Positions 7,156-15,671 of a stretch of 64,000 nt of DNA are shown here, piece by piece. The notes beneath the pieces are model-generated. The model saw only the letters and a program-made list of their open reading frames with translations, did not search any database and was not told the origin of the DNA. The stretch comes from an uncultured Pelagibacteraceae bacterium (GTDB lineage Bacteria > Pseudomonadota > Alphaproteobacteria > Pelagibacterales > Pelagibacteraceae), in the NCBI GenBank assembly GCA_902575835.1, contig CACGSX010000001.1, forward strand, positions 210,065 to 274,064. Direction: 5' to 3'. The translations under genes and the position numbers were made by a program. Position 1 is the stretch's first letter, and each line of letters opens with the position of its first letter.

Positions 7156-8394
7156 TTATCTTTCAGACCACTTTGGCACTGGGTGTATTAACTCAGCTGA
7201 AGCCCATTTTAATGGAGCAACAACTTTATTTTCACACTTACCAGCATCATCACACATTACTTGGAAAAGTACCATTGGTTTGTCAACATTTTGACCACCA
7301 GGTGCAAATTTAATATTTCCATAGAATGTTTGCATGTTAGTTGCAGCAAGAGCATCTCTTACTTTTTTCTGATCAAAAGTATTAGCTCTTTCAAAAGCAT
7401 CTTTAAATACTAACAGTGCAGCTGAAGACTCTGCAGATTGATATGGTGGATCATAGCCAAATTCTTTTTCAAAATCTGCCGCATATGTCATACCATCTTT
7501 AAAGAAATCATCTTTGTAAGTTAATGTTTTATGCCATTGAGAAGCGCATAATGCATATTGAGAATTTTTCCCGTGTTGCTTTGATAATTTTGCAGCATCA
7601 CAGTGTGTCATTGCCAACATAGGAACATCAACTTTCATTTCTGAAATTTGTCTTATAGCTGTTAAAGCTCCTTTTGTATGACCTGAAACAACCAATACAT
7701 CTGGCTTCATTTGTTTTACCTTAACTAAAGTAGCAGCCATATCATTAAGCTCTTTTGGAAGTTTATCGTCGATTATAATTTCTGATCCAGTTTCTTTAGC
7801 TGCATCTAAAATACCTAATCTTACGTCTTGCGAGAATGCATCTTGCTCAAAAGCTTGTGCAATTCTTACGCCTTTTCCGCCATTTAACTCAACAGCTGTT
7901 CTTATCGCTACATCAAGATACAAGTTTGCTGGTGCTAATACCGCAAATAGATATTTGTAACCTTTCGTAAACAAAGATCTAGAAGCACCGTTAGCCTCAA
8001 CCATTGGTACACCATATTTTTCAGTTACTGGTGCGATCGCTTTTGTTAAACCAGAACTGTATGGCCCAAGCATGAACTCTACTTTATCTTGTGAGATTAA
8101 TCTTTCTGCTAGCTGAGCTGCTCTTTTTGGGTTTGACTCATCATCGTAATAAATAATATCAAACTTATAAGTTTTTCCCCCAACTTTTACTCCACCCATG
8201 CTGTTAATTCTGTCAACAGCCATGTTATAGCCGTTTTGAGTATGAACACCATTAGATGAATATTTTCCAGTTAAAGAAATTGCAGCACCTAAAATAATCT
8301 TATCTCCAACAACTTTTGCAAATGATACAACTGAAGTTGAAAATAATAATGCTATTGCAGAAACAAATGTAATTAAAATGTTTTTTATTTTCAT
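7156..8394 (-). CDS. livJ: LivJ-type periplasmic substrate-binding protein of amino acid ABC importer
   Basis: 412 residues. A signal peptide (about residues 1-26, ending SVVSFA) precedes a type-1 periplasmic binding fold: KIILGAAISLTGKYSSNG, DIIYYDDESNPKRAAQLAERL, MLGPYSSGLTKAIAPV and NGASRSLF. This is the Leu/Ile/Val-binding protein superfamily, which also includes binders of amides, urea and aromatic compounds, so the ligand is not settled. A good ribosome-binding site (GAGG, about 7 bases before the ATG) supports the start. It is the first gene of the liv operon and is followed by a terminator. Confidence 0.9.
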   Translation of the reverse strand: MKIKNILITFVSAIALLFSTSVVSFAKVVGDKIILGAAISLTGKYSSNGVHTQNGYNMAVDRINSMGGVKVGGKTYKFDIIYYDDESNPKRAAQLAERLISQDKVEFMLGPYSSGLTKAIAPVTEKYGVPMVEANGASRSLFTKGYKYLFAVLAPANLYLDVAIRTAVELNGGKGVRIAQAFEQDAFSQDVRLGILDAAKETGSEIIIDDKLPKELNDMAATLVKVKQMKPDVLVVSGHTKGALTAIRQISEMKVDVPMLAMTHCDAAKLSKQHGKNSQYALCASQWHKTLTYKDDFFKDGMTYAADFEKEFGYDPPYQSAESSAALLVFKDAFERANTFDQKKVRDALAATNMQTFYGNIKFAPGGQNVDKPMVLFQVMCDDAGKCENKVVAPLKWASAELIHPVPKWSER

Positions 8395-8478
8395 CTATTC
8401 CTCTTTAATTAATTAATATAGGTTAAATTAATAACAAAAATTATTTAATTGCAAGTGTGAGTAGTAACGCAATTTGCC

Positions 8479-9093
8479 TTAGTATTTTTGGGTAAATGCA
8501 ATAATTATTGCAATAAAAATAATTACACAAGCTGAAATTGTATTTATAATTTTTGGATTTGCCTTAATCCAAATAATTAACTTGTTAGCTAAGATAGCAT
8601 AACCAACTAAAGATAGAAAATCTAATACAACATAAGTTGTAATTAAAATTATAAATTGAACAATATAATTAGAATTAAAATCAATAAATTGCGGAAATAT
8701 GAAAGGAAAAAACATCCATGCTTTAGGACTTGTTCCTGCAACTAAAAAACCATCTTTATAAAATGAAAAAAAACTTTTATCTGAAATATCTTTTGTATTT
8801 ATATCTTTAGGTCTCGATTTATAAATATCATATGCAAGATAAGTTAAATAAGCGATACCTAACCATTTTAAGGTATTTAATATTGTTGGATTTTCAGACA
8901 AAAAAGATCCAATAACAAAAATTACTAAAGTTGCCTGGATTATATTTGCGGTTACATCTCCTAATGCAGTCCAAACACATTTTCGAACACCATAGTTCAT
9001 TGAGTATGAAATAATTACAATTCTAGGAGTTCCAGGCGTAATAAACATAAAAATGATAATTTGCAAAAAAAGGATAAAATCTAGGGGAAGCAT
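8479..9093 (-). CDS. LysE/RhtB family amino acid exporter
   Basis: 204 residues with about six hydrophobic segments, the standard size for RhtB/LysE exporters, which expel amino acids such as homoserine, threonine or lysine in exchange for protons. Landmarks: the N-terminal ITPGTPRIVIISYSMNYGVRK (normally TPGPxxxxV; here TPGT), GDVTANIIQ and FLVAGTSPKAWMFF (normally NPKA; here SPKA). It stands alone, separated from livJ by an 84-base gap, and has a structured leader (see 9100-9146). Substrate unknown. Confidence 0.85.
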   Translation of the reverse strand: MLPLDFILFLQIIIFMFITPGTPRIVIISYSMNYGVRKCVWTALGDVTANIIQATLVIFVIGSFLSENPTILNTLKWLGIAYLTYLAYDIYKSRPKDINTKDISDKSFFSFYKDGFLVAGTSPKAWMFFPFIFPQFIDFNSNYIVQFIILITTYVVLDFLSLVGYAILANKLIIWIKANPKIINTISACVIIFIAIIIAFTQKY

Positions 9094-9099
9094 CTTAAG

Positions 9100-9146
9100 G
9101 ATAGTCCTAAAAAACCGGGAGCTAAAGATGGCTAGATAGGACTATC
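9100..9146 (-). promoter_or_regulatory. Structured leader of the LysE-family exporter gene (candidate RNA switch)
   Basis: Minus-strand leader. A 10-bp perfect inverted repeat pairs GATAGTCCTA (arm at 9137-9146) with TAGGACTATC (arm at 9100-9109) across a 27-base spacer. The upstream arm can alternatively fold on itself as TAGATAG-TC-CTATCTA (9133-9148), so the two stems exclude each other. The downstream arm holds AGGA, the only ribosome-binding-like sequence before the ATG at 9093. This layout would allow translation control. I did not match it to a named riboswitch class. Confidence 0.45.
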
Positions 9147-9151
9147 TAAAA

Positions 9152-9164
9152 ATGATAATATCAT
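9152..9164. promoter_or_regulatory. Palindrome between divergent genes (possible operator)
   Basis: ATGATA-A-TATCAT, a perfect 6-bp inverted repeat around one base, lies between the LysE-family gene (minus) and the DUF2805 gene (plus), just upstream of the exporter leader structure. It could be an operator or overlap a promoter -10 region (TATGAT is read on the minus strand nearby). In AT-rich DNA short palindromes are frequent, so confidence is low. Confidence 0.25.
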
Positions 9165-9213
9165 AAGAGTAATGATTTGCATTAAAATAATTGTTACAGA
9201 TTGTTGAATTTTC

Positions 9214-9510
9214 ATGAAAAAAAGTCACAGACCTACAACCAGAGTTAAAAATCCAGAGCCACACGTTGAGAGTCCAGATTGGGTTATATGGGCTGCCTGG
9301 GCAGATAGAATTACTTTTGAAGAAATAGAAAAAAAAACCGGTAAGACTGAAGGAGAAGTAATTAAAATCATGAGAAGATCTTTAAAACCGTCTTCTTTTA
9401 GATTATGGAGAAAAAGAGCAAGTTCACAAAGTATAAAGCATCGAAAAAAATTTGAATATTCAAGAAAATTAATCAAATCAAAGATAAATAAAAACGACTA
9501 CTTGCTCTAG
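9214..9510 (+). CDS. DUF2805 / TIGR03643 family protein
   Basis: 98 residues. The pattern PDWVIWAAWADRITFEEIEKKTG followed by RRSLKPSSFRLWRKRASS and SIKHRKKF matches the small DUF2805 family, which has a helix-turn-helix-like N-terminal part and a basic C-terminus. The function is unknown. The protein is basic and cytoplasmic. It starts at an ATG 120 bases from the divergent exporter gene and is followed after 31 bases by a glutaredoxin gene on the same strand, so they may share a transcript. Confidence 0.8.
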   Translation: MKKSHRPTTRVKNPEPHVESPDWVIWAAWADRITFEEIEKKTGKTEGEVIKIMRRSLKPSSFRLWRKRASSQSIKHRKKFEYSRKLIKSKINKNDYLL

Positions 9511-9541
9511 CAATTTATCAAACTAAGATTATATATAACTA

Positions 9542-9796
9542 ATGAAAAATATTATCGTCTACTCTGGACCAATGTGTGGTTATTGTGATGCTGCAAAAAG
9601 ATTACTTGAAAGAAATAATTTAGAATTCACAGATATAGATGTATCAACAAAAGACGGGCTTAGGGATGAAATGACAAGAAGAGCAAATGGTAGACGAACA
9701 ATTCCACAAATATTTTTTGGCGAAAAACATATTGGCGGATACCAAGAGTTAAGAGAACTGGAGAAAAATGGAAGTTTATTTAATTTAATTAAATAG
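9542..9796 (+). CDS. grxC: Glutaredoxin 3 (dithiol, CGYC)
   Basis: 84 residues, the normal glutaredoxin size. The active site is Cys12-Gly-Tyr-Cys15 in GPMCGYCDAAKRLLE. The cis-proline loop (RRTIPQIFFGEKHIGGYQEL) and the GG glutathione-binding pair are present. It reduces protein disulphides and glutathione-mixed disulphides in the cytoplasm and can supply electrons to ribonucleotide reductase. Its stop is 4 bases from the stop of the convergent secreted-protein gene. Confidence 0.92.
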   Translation: MKNIIVYSGPMCGYCDAAKRLLERNNLEFTDIDVSTKDGLRDEMTRRANGRRTIPQIFFGEKHIGGYQELRELEKNGSLFNLIK

Positions 9797-9800
9797 ATTA

Positions 9801-10772
9801 TTATTTAGCGATTAAATCGAAATCAAAAAAAGCACTATCAAAATACCCAATCATATTTGTAGTACTTGTCATACTTTTTGTTAGACCTCTTGTATTATTA
9901 TACTTTATTTGTAAACCTGAAGTTTGTGGAGTGATTTTTATGGCCTTTGCTAATGGCATTACTCCAATAATCCTTGAAATCCCATGATCTGCCCCACCAG
10001 TACACCCTGTTTCACTATTTTTAATTTGGTCTGTATCGGTAGCTCCAACTCCATCAAGAAGTGTCAAATCTGACTCTAGTAAATAAGCGTCAATATTTAC
10101 ATGCGTCCCTTGAAAAGTTACTGCATGAAAACAATCATCATCACTATCCATCGTTAAGGTATTTACTCCAATTGTTGTTTCTGCTGCGGTTGCACTTGAT
10201 GTGCAATCAACATTTGATTTTGCTGCAGTGTTAATTCTATTTTCAAATCCATAAATTGTACCAAGGGATGAAACTTTGGTTACGCATGTTGTAGAGCTAT
10301 TAGATCTATCACTCATAGTAGCGCTAAATGTTTGGCTTGTAGTAAATTTAAAAGTTGAACCCATTGTTACTATTGCAAAAGTATAAGTTCCGTATGGTAA
10401 GGCGGTATAATCAGATGCTGTGCCAATAGCTGTTCCTATGCCTTTTTTAACTTCAGTTTCTGCCCCACTATCATTTTTGAAAAATGTCGAGCAAGAAGAC
10501 CTATTTACTTGAGCGGATGTAGTTGGTCCAGTTGGTCTAGACGTACATAAATCCAATCTATAAAAAGTCAATTTTTGAGCGTTAGGAGTAAATTCGCATC
10601 TATTATTAGCTGCTGCTGGTGTTATTGTTCCACCATTACCGGTGCACTCTGGATCATTTCTAGTGACTGTAGTACCTGGTTGTGCATTTGACACCGAAGC
10701 GTAAAAAGTAATACTTAAAATACTCAAAAATATTAATAACAAAAAAACTCTAATACTTTTTTCAATTTTCAT
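9801..10772 (-). CDS. Secreted protein of unknown function, companion of an inverse-autotransporter barrel
   Basis: 323 residues. A signal peptide (about residues 1-30, ending ASVSNA) is followed by a Thr/Ser/Asn-rich extracellular-type sequence with several paired cysteines (for example CTGNG, CEF, CTSRP, CSTFF, CVTK, CTGGADH). There is no membrane segment after the signal peptide and no recognised domain. Short segments (TFYRLDLCTSRP, YTALPYGTYTFAIVTMGS) look like beta-sandwich strands. Its start lies 2 bases after the stop of the barrel gene upstream, so the pair is cotranscribed. A surface or periplasmic location is likely. Confidence 0.7.
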   Translation of the reverse strand: MKIEKSIRVFLLLIFLSILSITFYASVSNAQPGTTVTRNDPECTGNGGTITPAAANNRCEFTPNAQKLTFYRLDLCTSRPTGPTTSAQVNRSSCSTFFKNDSGAETEVKKGIGTAIGTASDYTALPYGTYTFAIVTMGSTFKFTTSQTFSATMSDRSNSSTTCVTKVSSLGTIYGFENRINTAAKSNVDCTSSATAAETTIGVNTLTMDSDDDCFHAVTFQGTHVNIDAYLLESDLTLLDGVGATDTDQIKNSETGCTGGADHGISRIIGVMPLAKAIKITPQTSGLQIKYNNTRGLTKSMTSTTNMIGYFDSAFFDFDLIAK

Positions 10773-10774
10773 TA

Positions 10775-11632
10775 TTAAAATCCTATAACAGTTAGATTCA
10801 TTTCTTTTTGTTTAACAATCAAATTTTCTCTCTCTACTTTGGCAAATCTCTTGTTTTCTACTGACACACCACTAAACGCTTTATCACTTATTTCAAATTT
10901 TTCATATTCACCTTTGCAACATCTATATGTTAATCTGATAAAATCCTCATCATCAGTTACGCCATCAAAATCTCTATGGCCTATTTCAATATTAAATCTT
11001 GAAATACCAGCTCTTAATGAAAAATCTTCTCCTTCTAAATCAGTAGCTCCATCAACACCATCCCACTTAAATGTTCGGATATTTAGACTGGTAGTTGGTA
11101 AATAAGGTAGTGGAATTCCAACTTTAAGATCCCTACCATCAAGTGCTGATTCCTTAAAACCATCAACTCCAGTTTTTTTGTCAGATATAGCCCAGTACTC
11201 ATTATAAGTTAATGAACCTAGACTTGTTATTGCTTCAAGTCCAATACTTGCTCTTTGATGATTGTGATCAATTTCATGATCATAAAAAATATTTGCCCCA
11301 AGCAGCATAGTGTCATTGCTGATTAGGTTTCTTGTCGCTAATCCTAGATTTATTGTTTCTCTGCTATCATCTGAAAGAAACAAACTTCCTTGGAAAAAAG
11401 TAGAAGTACTTTTGTCGTCAATATCAGATAAAGGATTGATTGCAATAATACTTCCTGTAACCTTATCTGAATTTCCTGAACTAAGTCCAAATTCAGCCAT
11501 AGGAAATATTTCATTTAATGTTTGATTAAAAAAATTATCAATTCTACTTTTTAAGTTACTTGTATACTCATTGGAATACGCGTTAACAGAGAGTCCAAAA
11601 ACTGCATAAAATATAATTAATATTTTTTTCAT
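10775..11632 (-). CDS. Inverse-autotransporter beta-barrel domain protein (intimin/invasin-type)
   Basis: 285 residues. After a signal peptide (MKKILIIFYAVFGLSVNAYS), residues 78-240 match the intimin/invasin beta-domain: FFQGSLF, TINLGLATRNL, MLLGANIFYDHEIDHNHQRA, SIGLEA, then ALDGRDLKVGIPLPYLPTT and SLNIRTFKW. In intimins this N-terminal barrel exports a long C-terminal passenger of Ig-like domains. Here the protein ends about 45 residues after the barrel, with a Cys-Cys pair and a charged tail, so no passenger is attached. The adjacent secreted gene may be a split partner. No LysM domain is seen. Confidence 0.75.
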   Translation of the reverse strand: MKKILIIFYAVFGLSVNAYSNEYTSNLKSRIDNFFNQTLNEIFPMAEFGLSSGNSDKVTGSIIAINPLSDIDDKSTSTFFQGSLFLSDDSRETINLGLATRNLISNDTMLLGANIFYDHEIDHNHQRASIGLEAITSLGSLTYNEYWAISDKKTGVDGFKESALDGRDLKVGIPLPYLPTTSLNIRTFKWDGVDGATDLEGEDFSLRAGISRFNIEIGHRDFDGVTDDEDFIRLTYRCCKGEYEKFEISDKAFSGVSVENKRFAKVERENLIVKQKEMNLTVIGF

Positions 11633-11674
11633 AAAATTATTCTTATATTTTTTTAAATAATATTAAAGGAAATA

Positions 11675-12049
11675 CTACAATTTCTCTTTCGGCTTAAATA
11701 CAAGACAAACTCCGTTATTACAATACCTTTTACCGGTAGGTTGCGGACCATCATCAAATATGTGTCCATGATGTCCGCCACATTTCTTACAATGGTACTC
11801 GGTCCTGGCATAACCAATATGGTGATCGGTTTTGGTTTCAAATACATCTGGAAGAGATTTATAAAAAGATGGCCACCCAGATCTGCTTTCATATTTCGTT
11901 GATGATTTAAATAATTCAATATCACAGTTAGCGCAGTGATATGAGCCCTCTCTTTTTTCGCTGTTTAATTCACTTGAACCAGGAGGTTCGGTTGCTTCAT
12001 TGAATAAAATATTTTCTTGTTCTGGAGTTAAATTTGAATTTTTTTTCAT
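11675..12049 (-). CDS. msrB: Peptide-methionine (R)-S-oxide reductase MsrB
   Basis: 124 residues. The zinc site is formed by Cys39/Cys42 (CANC) and Cys87/Cys90 (CKKC). The substrate region SGWPSFYK and the catalytic RYCNN (Cys110) are typical; HHGHIFDDGPQPTGKRYC is the family signature. It repairs methionine-R-sulfoxide in oxidised proteins using thioredoxin. There is no signal peptide, so it is cytoplasmic. The start overlaps the deacetylase stop by one base. The protein is short and lacks an MsrA fusion. Confidence 0.95.
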   Translation of the reverse strand: MKKNSNLTPEQENILFNEATEPPGSSELNSEKREGSYHCANCDIELFKSSTKYESRSGWPSFYKSLPDVFETKTDHHIGYARTEYHCKKCGGHHGHIFDDGPQPTGKRYCNNGVCLVFKPKEKL

Positions 12050-12942
12050 TATAAAAATTTAGCACATGTTTTATGTAAACTAGAATGTAATTCTACTAGC
12101 TTATTAAAATCTTCGTTGTATCCACCTCCTAATACTCCACAAATAGGAATTTTATTTGAGAAGAAATTATCAATAACCAATTCATCTCTTTCAAATATAC
12201 CATTATCAGAAATATTTAGTTTACCCAACCTGTCATTATAGTGAATATCAACACCAGCGATATAGAATACAAAATCAAACTCTTCTTCATTCAAATATTT
12301 TAGGTTATTTTTTAAAATATCAATATATTCTCTATCTTCTAAATTTTCCTCTAATTCAATATCAAGATCACTTACTGATTTTTTTGCTGGATAATTAACT
12401 TTAGAATGCATGCTGAATGTAAAGACTTGATTATCATTTTTGAATATTTCAGAATTGCCATTACCCTGATGAACATCTAAATCAATAATTAAAATTTTAT
12501 TTGCTAATCCTCTTGAAGTTAAATATTTAGCTGCAACCGCAACATCATTGAAAACACAAAATCCAGCTCCTTCATTAGATGTTGCATGATGACTACCTCC
12601 TGCAGTATTACACGCTATGCCATAGTTTAAAGCTAGCTTTGTAGCAAGCACTGTGCCTCCAGTTGCAATAAAAGACCTTCTAACTACGCTTTCAACTAAA
12701 GGAAAACCAATTTTTCTAATCTCATTTTTATCTAAAGTTTTATTTTTTATTTTATTTATATAATTTTCTGTATGTGCCTCTTTTAAAGTATCTACTGAGC
12801 ATGGCTCTGGAATATAGAAATTTTTAACAATTTTATTTTTAATTAATACTCTAGCTAATTCACCAAATTTTTTTATAGGAAATTTATTGTCATCATTTAA
12901 TTTTGCTTCATAGTCTTTATGATTAACAACTGGTAGTTCCAT
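12049..12942 (-). CDS. Histone deacetylase family (AcuC/amidohydrolase-like) protein
   Basis: 297 residues. HDAC-fold motifs are clear: TAGGSHHATSNEGAGFCVFND (tandem active-site histidines), IDLDVHQGNGNSEIF (zinc-binding Asp and His), and AGVDIHYNDRLGKLNIS (second zinc Asp). Bacterial members deacetylate small acetylated polyamines, acetoin-pathway targets or protein lysines. The active-site set is complete. It lies 15 bases downstream of aceE and one base overlaps msrB. Its substrate cannot be assigned from context. Confidence 0.88.
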   Translation of the reverse strand: MELPVVNHKDYEAKLNDDNKFPIKKFGELARVLIKNKIVKNFYIPEPCSVDTLKEAHTENYINKIKNKTLDKNEIRKIGFPLVESVVRRSFIATGGTVLATKLALNYGIACNTAGGSHHATSNEGAGFCVFNDVAVAAKYLTSRGLANKILIIDLDVHQGNGNSEIFKNDNQVFTFSMHSKVNYPAKKSVSDLDIELEENLEDREYIDILKNNLKYLNEEEFDFVFYIAGVDIHYNDRLGKLNISDNGIFERDELVIDNFFSNKIPICGVLGGGYNEDFNKLVELHSSLHKTCAKFL

Positions 12943-12957
12943 AAATGATATTAAGGA

Positions 12958-15612
12958 TTATATATCCCAAGGATTATTCTTATTATTGTTGAGATTATAT
13001 TTGCTAATTGCTTTTTCTAGTGTTTCTAGTGGAACTTTCTTATCTTCGTAAAGTGTATACAAAGAACTAACGACTATATGTTTGCTATCTACCTCAAAAA
13101 AGTCCCTCAAATTTTTTCGCGTATCACTTCTTCCAAAGCCATCAGTGCCCATTGCTAAAAACTTATTATTTATGTGACTAGAGATTAATTGTGAATATGC
13201 TCTGACATAATCTGAAGTGGCAATTACAGGATCTTCATTAGGAATTAGCTGCTGTAAATAATTTTGTTTTTTGTTTGCGGGAGATAATGTGTTCTGTCTT
13301 AAAACTGATTTAGCATTTTTTTCTAACTCTGAATAGCTTGTTATGCTGTACAATCTTGAACCAATTCCATATTCATCTTTAAGTATTTTAGAAGCTTCGA
13401 TACATTCTCTAAATATTGGCCCAGATCCTAATAAATTTATATTAATTTTATCATTAGAACTATCTTTAAAAAGGTAACCACCTTTAATTATTCCATCTTT
13501 ATTTTTTATATCAATTTTTGGATGAAAGTACTTTTCATTATTCACAGTAATATAATAAAATTCATCTTTACATTCTGTCATCATTCTTTTCATTCCATCA
13601 TCAAAAATAATTGCTAGCTCACTTGCAAAACAAGGATCGTAAGATTTTAAATTTGGAAATGTTGATGCAATTATATGACTTTGTCCATCTTGATGTTGTA
13701 ATCCTTCTCCAGCCAAAGTAGTTCGTCCAGCTGTAGCACCAATTAAAAATCCTCTTGGCATTTGATCGGCTGCTGCCCAAATAAGATCTCCAATTCTTTG
13801 AAAACCAAACATAGAATAAAAAATATAAAAAGGCATCATTGGAAAATTATGATTACTATAAGAAGTGGCTGCTGCTAACCATGAAGATATTGCACCAGCT
13901 TCATTTATTCCTTCCTCTAATAATTGTCCGGTTTTTGATTCTTGATATTTTAAAATTGAAGTTGCATCTTCAGGTTCATATAATTGACCATCTGGTGAAT
14001 AAATTCCAATTTGTGAAAACAAATTAGCCATTCCAAAAGTCCTAGCTTCATCAGCTACAATAGGAACGACTCTTTTTCCAAAATCTTTATCTCTCATTAT
14101 ATTTCCTAAAGATCTTACTAATCCTGTTGTGGTTGAATATTCTCTATCACTTTTTTCAAATAAAAAATTTGAATGCTTCTCTATACTTGGAGTTTTCAGT
14201 TCTACCTTTTTAAAACTTCTCTTTGGTAGTGGACCCCCTAGCATATCTCTCCTCTTTTTTAAATATTTTATCTCATCAGAGTCATCTGAGGGTTTGTAGA
14301 ATTCTAAATTTTCTATTTTATTATCTGGGATATTAAGTTGGAAACGATCTCTAAATTCCTTTAAAGCATCAAGATTTAATTCTTTTTGTTGATGGTTTGT
14401 CATTTTAGACTCTCCTGCTTTTCCCATGCCATAGCCTTTTTTTGTTTTAGCAAGTATAACTGTTGGCTTCCCCTTAGTTTTGACTGCTGAACTAAAAGCT
14501 GCATAAAGTTTTTTAAAGTCGTGTCCACCTCTTTTTAATTTATCAATTTCATCTTTACTAAGTGAAGAAACCAATTTTAAAACTTCTGGATCTTCAGCAA
14601 AAAAGTTTTTAAGGTTATATTCACCATCTCTTGCCCCTAAAGTTTGATATTTTCCATCTACTGTTTTAGCAAAACGTTTTAATAACAAGTGATCTTTATC
14701 TTCTTGAAAAATCTTATCCCATTCAGACCCCCAAAGGACTTTTATAACATTCCATCCATTAGCTTTAAAAATTGTCTCAAGTTCTTGAATTATTTGTCCA
14801 TTACCTCTTACTGGTCCATCTAATCTTTGAAGATTACAATTTATTATAAATGTTAAATTGTCCAATTTCTCTCTAGAGGCTATAGATAATCCAGCCAAAC
14901 TTTCGGGTTCATCCATTTCACCATCTCCAAATAAACCCCAAACTCTTTTATCTGTTTTTAATAAGTTTCGATTTTCCAAATATTTCATGAAACGAGCTTG
15001 ATAAATTGCATTAACCAAACCTATTCCCATTGATGCTGTCGTGAATGTCCAATAGTCTTTCATCAAATATGGATGGCAATAAGATGAAAGCCCTTGTTCA
15101 TTAAGTTCTTGTCTATAATTTTCTAAATGATTTTTTGTTAATCTTCCTTCTAAAAATGATCTTGCATAAATTCCTGTTGTACACTGAGATTGATAAAAAA
15201 TTAAATCTGCTTCGTCTCCTCCCTTAAAAAAATGATTAAATCCAGTTTCAAATACTTCAGCAAATGATGCATAACTTGCAATATGTCCTCCAAGACCTCC
15301 AAAGTTTTTATTTGCTTTCATAACCATTGTTAAAGCATTCCATCTTAAAATTGCTGTTATTTTTTCTTCAATTGCTAAGTCACCAGGGTAAATTCCCTGA
15401 TCGTATTGAGATATAGTATTTCTATATGGTGAATAAGGAACGGGTGAATATAATACTCTTAAATCTTTTGCCCGCTGTTCAAGTTTTTCTAAAATTATTT
15501 TAGCTCCATCTCTACCATGATTTTCTACTACTGCGTCTAAAGAATCTAACCAATCATTTAACTCTTGATTATCTAATTTTTGATTTTGATTAGCTTTAAG
15601 TTCTTTGCTCAT
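12958..15612 (-). CDS. aceE: Pyruvate dehydrogenase E1 component, homodimeric type (AceE)
   Basis: About 884 residues. It decarboxylates pyruvate with thiamine diphosphate and passes the acetyl group to E2. The TPP/Mg motif GDGEMDEPESLAGLSIA and NCNLQRLDGPVRGNG are visible, as is the transketolase-like middle domain (VVPIVADEARTFGM, GINEAGAISSWLAAATSY) and EGLQHQDGQSH. The ATG at 15612 (MSKELKANQ) is preferred over a TTG six codons upstream because a -10-like TATACT lies at 15620-15625. Genes for E2 and E3 are not adjacent. HDAC and MsrB genes follow on the same strand. Confidence 0.93.
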   Translation of the reverse strand: MSKELKANQNQKLDNQELNDWLDSLDAVVENHGRDGAKIILEKLEQRAKDLRVLYSPVPYSPYRNTISQYDQGIYPGDLAIEEKITAILRWNALTMVMKANKNFGGLGGHIASYASFAEVFETGFNHFFKGGDEADLIFYQSQCTTGIYARSFLEGRLTKNHLENYRQELNEQGLSSYCHPYLMKDYWTFTTASMGIGLVNAIYQARFMKYLENRNLLKTDKRVWGLFGDGEMDEPESLAGLSIASREKLDNLTFIINCNLQRLDGPVRGNGQIIQELETIFKANGWNVIKVLWGSEWDKIFQEDKDHLLLKRFAKTVDGKYQTLGARDGEYNLKNFFAEDPEVLKLVSSLSKDEIDKLKRGGHDFKKLYAAFSSAVKTKGKPTVILAKTKKGYGMGKAGESKMTNHQQKELNLDALKEFRDRFQLNIPDNKIENLEFYKPSDDSDEIKYLKKRRDMLGGPLPKRSFKKVELKTPSIEKHSNFLFEKSDREYSTTTGLVRSLGNIMRDKDFGKRVVPIVADEARTFGMANLFSQIGIYSPDGQLYEPEDATSILKYQESKTGQLLEEGINEAGAISSWLAAATSYSNHNFPMMPFYIFYSMFGFQRIGDLIWAAADQMPRGFLIGATAGRTTLAGEGLQHQDGQSHIIASTFPNLKSYDPCFASELAIIFDDGMKRMMTECKDEFYYITVNNEKYFHPKIDIKNKDGIIKGGYLFKDSSNDKININLLGSGPIFRECIEASKILKDEYGIGSRLYSITSYSELEKNAKSVLRQNTLSPANKKQNYLQQLIPNEDPVIATSDYVRAYSQLISSHINNKFLAMGTDGFGRSDTRKNLRDFFEVDSKHIVVSSLYTLYEDKKVPLETLEKAISKYNLNNNKNNPWDI

Positions 15613-15619
15613 CGATAAT

Positions 15620-15625
15620 AGTATA
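15620..15625 (-). promoter_or_regulatory. Candidate -10 element directly before aceE (possible leaderless mRNA)
   Basis: TATACT on the minus strand ends 7 bases before the aceE ATG at 15612, so transcription would begin at or very near the start codon. No convincing -35 hexamer lies 16-18 bases upstream. No ribosome-binding sequence precedes the ATG, consistent with a leaderless or very short leader. Confidence 0.3.
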
Positions 15626-15671
15626 CACAAAAATAAAAAATTTTATCTGGTAAAATTGTCTAAGATTTCTA

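Noticed and set aside
11653..11925. A 90-codon open frame on the minus strand overlapping msrB
   Set aside because: It is a different-frame shadow of msrB, whose frame holds the zinc cysteines and RYC site; the shadow has no family signature.
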